62,206 nucleotides of DNA from a virus, in the IMG/VR virus record IMGVR_UViG_3300013094_000050, positions 1-62,206 of that record. The stretch is one strand, 5' to 3'. Shown piece by piece: positions 44,601 through 55,100 of this stretch (position 1 is its first letter; each line of letters opens with the position of its first letter). The position numbers and the translations under genes were made by a program. Under the pieces are notes generated by a model. It made no database searches, was not told the origin of the DNA, and saw only the letters and a list, made by a program, of their open reading frames with translations.

Positions 44601-47600
44601 TTGAAGTTCCTGCTACTGGATTATAATAATAATAGTAAGTACCAGATGTTGCAGACCCATTGGATGTCCAAACAGGCATTGTAACTGTTGCTACTACAAG
44701 ACTACAATCATTAGTTCCTGCTTGTCCGCCTAGAGTTGTACCTGAAATTAATAAATTATTTCCAACTTGATAAAGTTGACCGCCTGATGCAACAGCTGGA
44801 ACATATCCAGAAGGTGTAACAGTTATATTAATTGTTGCGCCATTTCCTGCTCCCGTTATAGTTGAGGGAGATAATGCTGAATAATAGTAGCCTGTTGGAT
44901 TTATTCCGACAGTTTGTTGAATATATCCTGTACCTGCCGTGTTAGTTGCACCTGTTATCAACCATGCTTCGGTAAATCCTGTCGGTGCAATTTCGTTTTT
45001 AATAAAAGAAACATTACCGTCATTTGACCAAGGACTTGTAACGAATGAGTTTGATTGCGCAATCATGTTAGTTGCTGGTAAGTAGTAATTTGATCCTGCA
45101 TTAATATAATTTAATTTAATTAACTGATTAGCAGTACCAAACGCATCCGACACACTAGCTTGAACTTGTTGACTTTGATTAAAAATTGTACCAGTTCCAG
45201 GTATTTCAGTAGTGTCGTAACCCCAACTCAGTACACCAAATGTACCGTAAGAACTATTACCGTTTGTAGAACGAATTCGCCCACCGTTTTCTGCAAAGTG
45301 ACCGATATAATTATAGTATGAGAACACCGATACACACTCAGAAAGCGCACCAGGGCCAGTAATATATACACCAATACCGTCACTTAAAACTTGTGTATAA
45401 TCGTTATGCAACATTGATTTATTGCCGCCATTGTGCAATGTTCCATCTACTTTCGTACCAACACATCCTGTTCCAAAATTAGTGACATTTTGCATGTAAG
45501 GGCTACGACGAATTATCCATACAGTAGAATCGTCAGGTCCTGTTCCTGGATTTAGACTTGTATATTTTCCGCCCGTTGGTCTAGATATACCAAATTGATC
45601 TTTTGCTGACAACATGCCTAACAATCCAAAATTAGATAAGTTACGCATTGTTGTACCGTTTGTCATGTACCACATGTCTTTTAAGCAGTCTCCTGCATAA
45701 CATAACATATTACCAGTGCCTCCGGCTAATATTACAACAGTACCAGAAACGCTAAATGATTGTAATATGCCAGATGCTGTCGCAGGAGATGATATTGTAA
45801 CGGTTGATATACTGCTAATAGCTTGAGAAAATGCTGTAATTATGGTGTTAGCGGGAATACCAGGGCCTGTAATTGTTAAACCGACTTTCAAATTAGAAAT
45901 ATTGCTTACATTCGAGAGCGTGGTACTTCCTGATACCGATGTACCTATTATTACCTGTGTAGGTGCATTTAATATTTGAAATCCAGTTGATGTTATAGAT
46001 GAACCTAATATGTAATAAGTTTGTCCTGGTGTTATATTAACTTCAAAAGATGTATTTGCATTATTAACATAAGGAGAAATAAATTGTATCGGCATTTGAT
46101 CTGTTAAACCAACTGTCGTTGTAACTGTAATTGTATTAGACCCTGCAGCGGTTTGTGTTGCATAAAATTGATAGCTTGTAGCAGGTTGTACTGCTACTCC
46201 ACGCAATTCGTCGCCGACTATTGACAAATTTTCTGGGACAACAATAGGTAAAATTTCACTGTATGTTCCAGTTTTAATATATAAAATTGCAGTTAAACCA
46301 GTATTACTTGCAGGTACAAGGTAAGTATTTAGATTTGTTAATGCCGTAAGTGGTATGTTCATTAATGTTGTAATTTCTAAATTAACCCCGTTTTCCGCAG
46401 TTAACGATTGATTAAAATTTTGATTTATAACATTAGTACCAGTTATACCATTCAATGTTTGATAGCTAGCTGGAGGTGCTACTTGATTAACTGCTGCAAT
46501 CATCAGTGATTCCAAATAGGTTAATGATGGAGCAAAATAAGCAATAGAAGATTCAACAATATTATTGACTAATTGAGTGCTACTTCCGTAATAAAACCAG
46601 CGTAAAGTTGCAGCAACAATTTGACTATTTCCTCCGCGTTGCATATCATAAACAATAGCGTCAATTACATATCCAGCATCACGCTGTGTGTAGAATGGAT
46701 CAAATAAACTAGCTGTACTGAACGGAGCAATGTTATTATTGCATTGATACAACATCCATTGATACATTTCTGTAATCATCCACGCTTTATTTGCTTGAAG
46801 TAACGCAGCTGCATTTGAAAAATAAAGACCTTTTGCGACATAATTACAAGAATATTTTATAGTTTTCCAAGGAGTATCCCAGCTAGTACCATGAGAAGCA
46901 TCATCCACACCTAAAAATGTATCTACATAATAGGTAACAGGAATAACATTTAATTTTTTCCAATTTGGTACATTTACATTAACTGCTAAATCGTAAGATG
47001 TTGTTCCGATTGGAATGCGTGTGTATTGGGGACCATTTGCCGCTACGAATGTTTCTAAATCGCCTTTAGTATTCATAGCGTTGTTTAAGTCGTGCGTAAT
47101 ATAAACTGCCCAATAGGTGTGTGTAGTATCGACGGCAGGATCAATATTTGAATTATTTTGAATACATCTATACGTTGTATTTGTACGGATTGCTAAATCG
47201 CCTACTACATATGAAGTACTCGAATTCCAAAAACTTTTCCATTGTTTTCCTAGAATTAATAATGACCATGATGTGGATACTCCTATGAAATTAAGAGTTT
47301 GCCCGTCGACTGGGGTACCGTCTGGTCCCATATCTAAAATTGCTGTTGTACTATTTGAAATACTAGAAACCGTTTGTCCTATCGAAAACCCGACTCCATT
47401 TACAATCATACCAGGTACTAGTTGTAATGCACTTACTAACACTAATGTAGTTCCTGAACTACCTGCTGCTGAATAGATTGCAGATACATCACCGGTTGAT
47501 GGGTCTGTAGTATTATTAGCGGTAGCTTCATAAAGACGTCCATTACGATTAACAACATCACCTGTTAAATAAGTTGTACCTGGAAACCAATTTCCTTTAA

Positions 47601-48435
47601 TTCTAAATCCAATATTAAATTGAGACCAATCTGTAGAATCTACACTAGGAATATTTCCAGTATTATTTGCAGATCTGCTCACGTATGCGGTGCCGCCGTA
47701 AACAACTGCATCACCTATTTGATAATTTATTGAAACAGACCAAATCAAATCAGTGCTTTCACCTGGCAAATACAACGCCCAATTTGATGTATTAAATGTA
47801 AGTCCGCTGGTAAATCCAGCGGAATTAGTAGCAATATAAATGTTAGCATCTAATTTTACAAGATCATTAAGTTTATATCTATAATTTTGTTGCCATGCTC
47901 CTAAATATTGAACACCATTAAAGTAAACTTGCCATGCTGATTGATTTGCCTCTAACCCTAATGCAGATGTTGTAGCAGATGTATGTGCAACTTGACATTT
48001 ATAAGTTATGCCACCATAAGTTGCCAATTGACCTGGAGAATATATTGTATTTGGTAGCCATGGGCCTGCCCATGTTTCGTTACTTAAATATATTGCCCAA
48101 TCACCGTTATTAAAATCAGTCAAGAACACTGAGCTAGTATTAGGACTAGTACAAATATAAATACTGCCATTATATGTAACTAAATTATTTAGGCTGTACA
48201 CAGTCCCAGTTGTCCATGTTCCTGCCCAAGATTTTCCTGAAGTAATTTGAATCCAATAAGGGTTCGGTGTAGCATATAAATCGGTATAAAAATTTGAACT
48301 CGATGTATTTCCTACTAAACAAGCAAATGCTTGTCCTTGATACTCTACCACACTATCTTGAATAAAAACAGTATTAGGAGCCCAGTTACCGGCCCAACTA
48401 TATCGTAATTTACTAATCTTAAATTCTGCTGACAT
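38629..48435 (-). CDS. Giant modular adhesin with Asp-box propeller-like array, 3268 residues
   Basis: Paralogue of the 4936-residue protein. From the N-terminus: seven carbohydrate-binding-like Trp/Tyr modules (about residues 5-420); a beta-helix opening with YYVDTFLGVDDASHGTS near 500; one helical module with RDAGYVIDAIVYDM near 585; the conserved beta-helix core with LHNGGNKSMLHNDYTQVLSDG (about 918-1080); a Ser/Thr-rich region with beta domains (to about 2020); eleven Asp-box/BNR-like blades (S-x-D/N-x-G-x-x-W) between about 2065 and 2810; and a C-terminal end with NSDAILPTQKAIKSYI. A small Ig-like cassette interrupts the blade region near 41165-41410. The blades may form one or more beta propellers; no enzymatic residues were identified, so binding rather than sialidase activity is assumed. 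Ribosome site AGGA, 12 bases after the preceding gene. Confidence 0.85.
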   Translation of the reverse strand: MSAEFKISKLRYSWAGNWAPNTVFIQDSVVEYQGQAFACLVGNTSSSNFYTDLYATPNPYWIQITSGKSWAGTWTTGTVYSLNNLVTYNGSIYICTSPNTSSVFLTDFNNGDWAIYLSNETWAGPWLPNTIYSPGQLATYGGITYKCQVAHTSATTSALGLEANQSAWQVYFNGVQYLGAWQQNYRYKLNDLVKLDANIYIATNSAGFTSGLTFNTSNWALYLPGESTDLIWSVSINYQIGDAVVYGGTAYVSRSANNTGNIPSVDSTDWSQFNIGFRIKGNWFPGTTYLTGDVVNRNGRLYEATANNTTDPSTGDVSAIYSAAGSSGTTLVLVSALQLVPGMIVNGVGFSIGQTVSSISNSTTAILDMGPDGTPVDGQTLNFIGVSTSWSLLILGKQWKSFWNSSTSYVVGDLAIRTNTTYRCIQNNSNIDPAVDTTHTYWAVYITHDLNNAMNTKGDLETFVAANGPQYTRIPIGTTSYDLAVNVNVPNWKKLNVIPVTYYVDTFLGVDDASHGTSWDTPWKTIKYSCNYVAKGLYFSNAAALLQANKAWMITEMYQWMLYQCNNNIAPFSTASLFDPFYTQRDAGYVIDAIVYDMQRGGNSQIVAATLRWFYYGSSTQLVNNIVESSIAYFAPSLTYLESLMIAAVNQVAPPASYQTLNGITGTNVINQNFNQSLTAENGVNLEITTLMNIPLTALTNLNTYLVPASNTGLTAILYIKTGTYSEILPIVVPENLSIVGDELRGVAVQPATSYQFYATQTAAGSNTITVTTTVGLTDQMPIQFISPYVNNANTSFEVNITPGQTYYILGSSITSTGFQILNAPTQVIIGTSVSGSTTLSNVSNISNLKVGLTITGPGIPANTIITAFSQAISSISTVTISSPATASGILQSFSVSGTVVILAGGTGNMLCYAGDCLKDMWYMTNGTTMRNLSNFGLLGMLSAKDQFGISRPTGGKYTSLNPGTGPDDSTVWIIRRSPYMQNVTNFGTGCVGTKVDGTLHNGGNKSMLHNDYTQVLSDGIGVYITGPGALSECVSVFSYYNYIGHFAENGGRIRSTNGNSSYGTFGVLSWGYDTTEIPGTGTIFNQSQQVQASVSDAFGTANQLIKLNYINAGSNYYLPATNMIAQSNSFVTSPWSNDGNVSFIKNEIAPTGFTEAWLITGATNTAGTGYIQQTVGINPTGYYYSALSPSTITGAGNGATINITVTPSGYVPAVASGGQLYQVGNNLLISGTTLGGQAGTNDCSLVVATVTMPVWTSNGSATSGTYYYYYNPVAGTSNYYLATSTGTFGITPPTLAQNVTSGNVTLQYIGTYSTTSSTNILVGTLVTVTSSGIVPTGTSQNYTFSLYVYPGTSQTIDIQAIFSGSSTVISGVSYNTGTNTVTPYAGTNISNSTNAGTLPLYYGAEKTLAAGWYRVWFAVNDKTGLNTSLTYKFFAQGANAPISNTYSVIYGSQIEISGSTPAPDFYLETTNGMYTAYANYEVTGAGYNANLSGDEIRSGSIFNTRIITDSNGYTGGSGYVTNSGNAQSGNATSIQLSASDPGVYNYVNMRVLIQAGTGAGQYGWIAYYNKSTTKDANNVPGRTALVLKESVDTINVVQTTYSSTPSANLLFLANGTDISRLYVNQQVRFVPTYFNTTITQTSVATVVAVATVGGITNTIQVNSAAQLFINMPVVFTLLTGAGFNLTPGFVYYIINITGNNIQIATGISGNAVQLTNVLSTAGITMTVTFPSYSGYLIASTTNMIPNIPIEFTGVSVGGITLGQYYYVNDIINSNNFTVSTNLVTITVTGSIGGATNTIQTTSTTSLVPMTPIIFTGTTFDASITTNTVYYISNIPDTTDFQIVSSAGIIRTTATSTQITTNLIQISTSVNNFVLGQPIIFSGLTSGGFFGGLQRETVYYILTTNTATNQITVSSDGVNPVSLVNASGLIYVRTCVSPYVLGGGSGTMTATTSGPKVVVTNNIGQTGSMTGTYSLPLLGGVNSYTTYYITAITPGTTPSLLVSTSLAGTPITLISGTGTMQMGACGWDNFNPGTPTAIALDSQSVYYVEPRLQYSLPSWSQVTGTMATPLTGGPTWQGIAYGNNYFLAIPSAGSTGAQSSDGNTWSSYTLPSTVTAWTSIAFGNFYWIAIGSTAGGTSVAAYSNAAGASWHTTNLPANYPGSWNKIAYGNGRFVTIATQVTQASTIAQLAPATVNWTAIAYGNGIYVAISGSGTTGWSTNGTTWNTGPSLSASYTWLDITYGANTFVAVSQAASGASISVYTTNGTTWINGGGMGVTKGLFNAVTNNGQGTWVSVASNTALVSVSTNNGLSWTTYALPTTTAWTDIDFGNGIYVALSSGQVPLTLSATSFTVSGGTATLGFATQTIAPFAPGSTITLSGFSPTSTSGTVNTVNTTFTVITCAVAGLTFALTGTYTVSVLGSVTGTSQLGSNVAAYSLGYGAQTWVATTLPLTTIWTNVAFGNGVFVALAQNGNTAYSLDGVHWISASSTVLTGASVLNWQNIRYGYGHFLAQNPGASPSQSAATSIDGINWQPLSMPSTQQWADAAYNTALSNWVAISGNSVTSNAWAVVTITGPAAYSTNFGYSWNLSTTGLLTNKAWVGLVYGDQQFLAIASDGTIARSPDGNTWVAGQLPQASTIFTTVTINNSAGGITISASPIQLLPGMAVVVSGENTGAGTITNGTYYIYSTVDGATQMTLSSTYPTFTQITTVAGTTSGVNFAIAGVPNYTGITWGNSRFVAIQSGTGLYPAYSFDGATWYQGLTYLSANSITYGQGVFVAVQSSGTSEYSSDSGVYWYNRTLSYGSIGVLGFGFNANNVGVFPTLSGTGTGTGSVTTISEGIRPQGRATVTSNVISRITQWETGSNYPSAVTGTLTLNSTTITHITNISTLYAGLTVAGTGIPINSTILSVNTGASSIVISQAATASGTLVTITPSPTVTFYDFNAQISCSVQSRIASGVLSNPTFVNRGTGYNTTSTAVTISGNGFADTYQTGYTLICNNLQSVPVVGSNISIDGISQIYKVTSAYAVYGTVAPFIEANIQVSPSVTNANSPANGTKFTVRALYSQVRLTNHDFLSIGVGNYYSTNYPNVDESTALPQNEAIEVNQGHVFYVSTDENGNFLVGSLFGVEQATGTVTLSATQFGLIGLNTLSLGGLAVGSSSVVVTQISTDPSFTANSDAILPTQKAIKSYITSRLSQGGANTFTGNLIAGTVEVGNPNLIASSIPNGISGSVVKMSNKVYINKKGVDGNMAALDFFGRNAWNKTSTQVW

Positions 48436-48447
48436 TTTTTATTCCTA

Positions 48448-48831
48448 TTAAGTTGTTGAGATAATTTGTGACGCACTATAAATGTATGTTTGATTAATAC
48501 GTACAGTTAATTCACCTTGCGAATCTATGTAATAAAAACAGTTTTTATTATCCCAACGATATTGGTCAAATACTAAATTTGGGTATGGACGACTGTGGTC
48601 TGTCGCAAGTCTTCCGTCGAAGAAATCAACACCATATTCAAAACTTTCAAAGTTATTTGCACCTGCACCTGGATTATTTATAGTTAATGTTCCTGTGCTA
48701 GTTAATTGATCTGTTTTATAAAAGTATAAAGTGCCGTCAGGATCAGATCTTGATAATGCGTAAAAATATCTCGGATTACCTTCACCTAACAAGTCATTCA
48801 AATTAAATTCATTACCAGCATAATATGACAT
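48448..48831 (-). CDS. Small conserved virion-cluster protein
   Basis: 127 residues: SYYAGNEFNLNDLLGEGNPRYFYALSR at the start, then DPDGTLYFYKTDQL near 30 and a middle with FESFEYGVDFFDGR near 61. It has many aromatic residues and an even spread of strands. I recognise the type from fibre clusters of aquatic T4-like phages but know no function. It lies between the 110-residue beta-sandwich gene and the 3268-residue gene, with gaps of 11 and 12 bases, in one polycistronic unit. Possibly an attachment subunit for the giant fibres. Confidence 0.6.
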   Translation of the reverse strand: MSYYAGNEFNLNDLLGEGNPRYFYALSRSDPDGTLYFYKTDQLTSTGTLTINNPGAGANNFESFEYGVDFFDGRLATDHSRPYPNLVFDQYRWDNKNCFYYIDSQGELTVRINQTYIYSASQIISTT

Positions 48832-48842
48832 AATATATTTCC

Positions 48843-49175
48843 TTAACTAATTTCAACCCAACTCATTACTAAATCCATACTAGTAGATACATTTGAATAA
48901 ATTATTACATTAGTACTAGGAGTTAAAATTAACTTTTCTCCCCCTGATACAATACGTAAACTAGTATTTGATGGAATAGTAATATTTTGAATGTAGTATG
49001 CAGTTGTTCCTGCAATAGTATCTTGTAATTGGATACTAGCTTGAATAATACCAGTTGTAGTATTTGTAATACTTAATCCAATTACTGTAGTTGTTGCAGA
49101 AGAATTAGTTTGGAACAACGGCGATGACGATGTTCCAATTCCTGTTCCTAAATAATTTTTGAATACGGTTGCCAT
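48843..49175 (-). CDS. Virion beta-sandwich protein, single-domain
   Basis: 110 residues; fourth gene of the dispersed small beta-sandwich family. The blocks are VIGLSITNTTTGIIQASIQLQ near 31, AYYIQNITIPSNTSLRIVSG near 58, then GEKLILTPSTNVIIYSN and a closing strand SWVEIS. It is closest in outline to the proteins at 60737 and 23407. The gene begins three bases after the end of the 1999-residue fibre gene, suggesting coupled translation and perhaps a shared complex. Function unknown. Confidence 0.6.
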   Translation of the reverse strand: MATVFKNYLGTGIGTSSSPLFQTNSSATTTVIGLSITNTTTGIIQASIQLQDTIAGTTAYYIQNITIPSNTSLRIVSGGEKLILTPSTNVIIYSNVSTSMDLVMSWVEIS

Positions 49176-49178
49176 TTA

Positions 49179-52100
49179 TTATCCTAATGATAGCACTATA
49201 CCAAGTGCAATATCTGTTGCTTGTGATGTTGTTACACCACTTGCGGCTCCTGCCACACTGGCCCAACTAGTGCCATTATAAATTTCCACATACATGTAGT
49301 TTGGATCATTATTAAAACGCATCATTCCTGTTTCTGTATACTGAAACGCTGGATAATTTGTTGTATTTCCTACTGGTATTACAACACCGTATGATCCTCC
49401 AATTTGAACATATCCTGATCCTGCTGCCTCTGTAACAACAGTAGAATATGGTACATTCTGCGGTGGAGTAACATAGTATGTTCCTAAACCATTTGTAGTT
49501 CCTGAAACTTGTGCTGTTATAATTGTACCGGTTGTTATACCAGATCCACTAATTGTATTTCCAATTGTTACTGATCCAGAAATAACCGATGTCACTGTTA
49601 ATAATACAGGAGTACTAGTAACAGTTTCGTTAGTTATTGCTGAAACATAGTTAATATTTATAGTCCACGAACTTGACGAACTTGTTCCAGTGCCTGAAAT
49701 ATTTGATACAATATAAGTACCTGGAGTAATTCCTGATCCACTTAATGAATCGCCTACTGCTAAACCAGTACCGCTGGTACCAAATGGTGACAAATTACTG
49801 TATGAAACATTTCCGCTACCGGCTTGAGATACTGTTTCATTGTTACTAGTATCAATTAAATCGTTAGCACTATTACTTGCTAATAACAATATTGCTGTTC
49901 CAGTAACAGCAGTCAATGGGCCTGTAGGAACAGTTATTGTTGTAGTTGTAGGATCATACACTGACGTTCCTATAACTATTCGTAAGTTAGTTAATTCTCC
50001 TGAAAATAAATTTGTTCCAGATAAAGATGCGCCGATAGTAGTTGTGTTGCTACCATAATTTAGATTATTAGTAATTGCACCCGACGTTGAACGAACTCCA
50101 TTGATGAATACAGTTTCAATTAACGAACTATTACGTACAATCACTAAGTGATTCCAAGTATTTGTAGCAAACGACACTGCGTAACTGTTTGTTGTACCAC
50201 CGACATATTGCACATCTACTGAAGACGAAGATATTGATAAAGAATACCCGCCAGCTCCGGCTCCTAGAATAGTTTGAGTACCAGTTGAAGATGTGTAGAA
50301 GAAAAATTCAATAGTGTAAGCAATACCGCCGACACCGAATCCAGGAGACATATTCAAATAGTTTGTTGAACCATCAAATGAAATACTTCCTCCGAATAAA
50401 CTTCCAGGAGGGCTGCTAACAGTTAATATATTTCCAGAAATTGATCCTGTAAATGTATTTGAAGGTTGTGATGCAATTGTACCTTGAAAAGAAGAATTAC
50501 TTGCACTAGTATTTGTAAACAATGTTACAGCGTTGGTTGCTGTATTTGTAATACTGTTACCGTTGAATAACAAATTACCAACTTGCACACCTCCACTTCC
50601 AGATGTTGTAAAATTGATATCAGTATTTGAAGACAATGCACTGATGTTGTTACCGGTAATACTTAGTTGGCTAGTTTCAAAATTTGTTGCATACAATTTT
50701 GTACTATCAATAGTTGCTGTTAATGTATTTCCAGCATAAAAACTAAGAACGTTGTTTCCAGCTCCGGGAGAACTTTCTGGAGTAATATATGTCTGTCCGT
50801 TTACACTTTGTACTCCACCTAAGTTTGTCCAGTATCCGTTAGAATATCCTTCATAACGATTATGATCGGTATTATAGCGAATCATACCATTTGCCGGTGA
50901 ACTTGGTTCTTGCAAAGTAGTTCCCGCTGGCACTTGTAAACTTTGATTACTATTAATTATAACACTTCCGGTACCTTGTGGAGTTAATGTAATATCGGAA
51001 TTAGTAATTGTCGACGCAATGGTATTACTTGTGACACTTAATCCTTCTATCACAACACTTCCTGTACCATTACCAGTTAAAATTAAATTGCTATTTGTAG
51101 TACTTGTAGTAATAGTGCTGGGACTACCTGGAGGTGCTATTATAATATTACCAATAGTCCATTCGCCGGATACACTTAAATCACCGTTTACAGTAACATT
51201 TCCGCTAGTGCTGAAATTTCCAGTTTGTGTAAAATCACCAGTCTGTGTCAGTGCACCGGTAATACCAACTGCATGTAACGTGCTAGTTCCGGTAACACTT
51301 AATGTGCCACCAACAGTGGCATTTCCATCTAATGTAGCATTACTAGTAATCTCGACTTGCTGACCGCTGTATGCAGCTATTTGTAAGTTAGTTCCAGATT
51401 GTGTTCCAGTAATTGTACTACCACTAATAGTTACATCAGGTAATGTTAATGTACCTGTGCTAGTGATAGCACCAGAATTAATTGTACCAGTTGTACTGAA
51501 ATTACCACTTGTTTGTGTGAAATCTCCAGTTTGTGTCAGTGCCCCAGTAATACCAACTGCATGCAATGTACTAGTTCCAGTGACACTTAATGTACCACCA
51601 ACAGTAGTATTTCCATCTAATGTAGCATCGCTAGTAATCTCAACTTGTTGACCACTATACGGAGTTAATGTTAAATTAGTAGCAGTGGTAGTCCCAGTAA
51701 TTGTACTACCGCTAATAGTTACATCAGGTAATGTTAATGTACCTGTACTAGTGATAGCACCAGAATTAATTGTACCAGTTGTACTGAAATTACCACTTGT
51801 TTGTGTGAAATCACCAGTTTGTGTTAATGTACCAGTGATGCCAACTGCGTGTAATGTACTAGTTCCAGTGACACTTAATGTACCACCAACAGTAGTATTT
51901 CCATCTAACGTAGCATCACTAGTAATTTCAACAGCTTTTCCGCTATACGGAGTTAATGTTAAATTAGTAGCAGTGGTAGTTCCAGTAATTGTACTACCAC
52001 TAATAGTTACATCAGGTAATGTTAGTGTACCAGTCGATGTAATCGCACCAGAATTAATTGTACCGGTTGTACTGAAATTACCACTTGTTTGTGTGAAATC

Positions 52101-55100
52101 TCCAGTTTGTGTTAATGTACCAGTAATACCAACTGCTTGTAATGATGTTGTACCAGATGTAACTGTTAAATTATTACTAATTGTTACATTTTGATCGACT
52201 TGAACATTGTTGCTAGGAATATATACACGACCTGTTCCATTTGGTACTAATTGTAAATCTGAATTGCTAGATGCGGTACTTATAGTGTTACTATTAACTG
52301 TAACATTTCCGATATAAGCAGAATTAAAATATGCATTATTCCAATTTAGTGAACTTGTACCTAAATCATACGCTGAAGTCGTTGCAGGAATTAAATCACT
52401 GTTAATACCAGCAACAAAGTTAACAGTATCGGAAGTTTGATTACCAATAGTAATATTTCCGCCGATAGTAGTGTCTCCAGTTACACTTAAATTACCGGTT
52501 ATATATGTATTATTTTGTAAATTAATATGGCCACTTGCGGCAGTAACATTTATATCTCCTGTTACGCTTTGTATTGTATTACCGCTAATTTTAATATTGC
52601 CAGTATCTATTTCTCCTGGTAATATACTAGTTGTATGTACACCATCTGTAAATGTTACTGCTGTAGCAGTAGTAATCGAAAGAGCTTGGCCGTTGAAAGT
52701 AACTATTCCAGTTTTTTGATTTACTGAAAAATATTGACCTACGTTAAATTGTCCAGCATTGTCAACAGCCGTATAATAAATTTCAGCACCATTGACTTGA
52801 GTGATTTCGTTAGCAACAATTTGAGTCGACGGATCATCTGTAGATAATAGTCCAGATCCAATATAAGAAAAATTATGGCTAACTAGATATGCTTTAACGC
52901 CTTGGCCGTCGCCCCATATACCATAATTGCCAAAACTAAATGCAGACCCAATGATACGCATTTCGACACCGAAATCGCTATAGTCGGCAAAATTAATAAT
53001 GCTTGCAGTACCACCTGCACTTGTTCTTAAATTTTGCTGAGTATATCCGTCGTCTACAAATACAGTTGATCCGTTGGTGCCATCAAAATGCAACATTAAT
53101 ACTGTATTGGTATCTGAAGTTAATGCAACCGAAGACGGAGTAAAGTTTGTAGTATATTTTGCAACACCTTTTTCAATTCTTAAATCGTCGATGTATCCGC
53201 CCAACGGAAGAGTTGCGTTATAACGTGCACCGATAACTAACGGACCTTGAATATATGTATTATTGTCAGTATACGTACTACCGCTTTGTGTTCCATTAAC
53301 AAACATTTTGGTGCTTGTGCCAGATTTGGCTATAGCAATATGTGTCCAAGTGTTCAGAGGGACAGCGGCAGAACCAGTAACCATTGTATTGCCCGCACCC
53401 CACGCTATAATTGGAACATACGTAGCAGACAAATAAACTACTAAACCTACATCGGTACTAGTGTTTCTTAAATCAGCAAGATATTGAATAGCGCCGGCGT
53501 TGCCAGTTCTGTAGACCCACATTTCAATAGTCCAAGCACTTGAACCAAACGCAAAATCTACATTAGTTGGAATTGTAGCGTAATCAGTTGTGCCATTCAA
53601 TGCTAAACTTGCTGTTCCAAATTTCTTAACACTAGCTGATAGGTTGGCACCGCCCTGTGCGTATACAGTTTTGCCAGGGCGATCTGTAATTGTTTGGAAG
53701 CCTAGATGTCTTCCATTTATGTATACGTATTGTCCGCTGATACTGCTAATAGTACCAGATGCTAAAACAGTCACACCGTCTGTATCGTAGTATGTTAATG
53801 TATTACCTACTGCCCATGTTCCAATTTGAGAATTAATTCTTAATTTTGTTCGGCCTGCTCCTGCAAACCCAGGTGTACTTGAATAAAGATAAACAGCTCT
53901 GTTAGCAAAGTATGTAAAACTATTAACCCATTCCATACGAACACCGTTAGTTGCTGTTATAGCATCTTGATTAGGTATAAAAAATGTAACGCCATGGAAT
54001 AACATACTAGCACGTAGACTAGCTGAATTAACTACACTACCATCAGCAAACACACCTTTACCAGCATCACCTTGATTAAATCCGTAAGGATCTCCTGAAC
54101 TGGTTACACTACCTCTAGTGATAATTGTTAGATTTCTAATGTAGGGGCTGCGTGTTGTTGTTAAAAAGTTATTAGCAAATCTGAATCCATAACCAGTATT
54201 TGCACCGCTATTGTATAAAAATCCTGTTAATGTGAAATCTTCAAGAGTAGTTTCTCCGTTTAATAAAAACGCATCATTAGATTTAGTACCGGCAGTTGGT
54301 TGAATAATAACTGCTCGAATTCCAGTTCCACGTAATGTAACACCTTCGGGAACTGTTAATGGGAATATTTCTGAATAAGTTCCTGGATACACATAAACAG
54401 TAGTTCCGCTAGTAGCAACACTCAATGCATGTGCAATAGTTAAAAATGGATTATTTTCATGCACTCCAGCATTACTATCACTACCAGTAGTTGATACGTA
54501 TATAATATTACCTTGAGGCAATACCAAATTAATACCATTAGCAGTAATAGTAGATGTTGTAAGACTACTGGTGTTTACTGTGTTTACATAAGCATTTGCC
54601 CATGCTAAACTGTTTGATCCTAAATCATAGTGGTTGTTTTGATTTGGAATGATACTGCTAGCAACTTCTGCATCAAAAGTAACTGTGTCGGTACTAGCAT
54701 TACCTAATGTTATATTACCATCTGCGGTAATATTGCCAGTAGCATGTAAATCTCCAGTTACTAGAACATTGCTGTTTAAGTTAATTACACCAGAACCGTT
54801 AGCGGTAATATTAATAGCACCATTAGTGTTAGTTGCACTAATTGTATTTCCAGTTAAACTAAGATTGCCAATGTCAGCAGTGCCTTGATACACTACAGCG
54901 CTTGAACCATTGGGTGTTAAATTAATTGTTGAATTTGTACTGGAAATTGTACTACCAGAAATTGTAAAAGTTCCGATAGTTGAAGATGTACTTGCGTATA
55001 AATTGGTAGTACGAGTAGTGCCGTTTATATCTAAATCATATTGTGGTGATGCATTTTTAATGCCCACGCGGCTGTTTACAACATCTAAGTAAAGTAAGTT

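Noticed and set aside
20628-48435. Diversity-generating retroelement targeting a fibre gene
   Set aside because: No reverse transcriptase gene and no template/variable repeat pair with adenine-biased differences was seen in the window; it could lie outside.
38629-48435. Sialidase activity for the Asp-box protein
   Set aside because: Asp-box motifs are structural. I did not find the arginine triad, the Tyr/Glu pair or the Asp expected of a sialidase active site.
51457-52194. Plus-strand open frames with repeated hydrophobic sequence opposite the 1999-residue gene
   Set aside because: They mirror the 288-base repeat of the real minus-strand gene; no ribosome sites, and the composition is that of the reverse complement of Thr/Ser/Gly-rich coding DNA.
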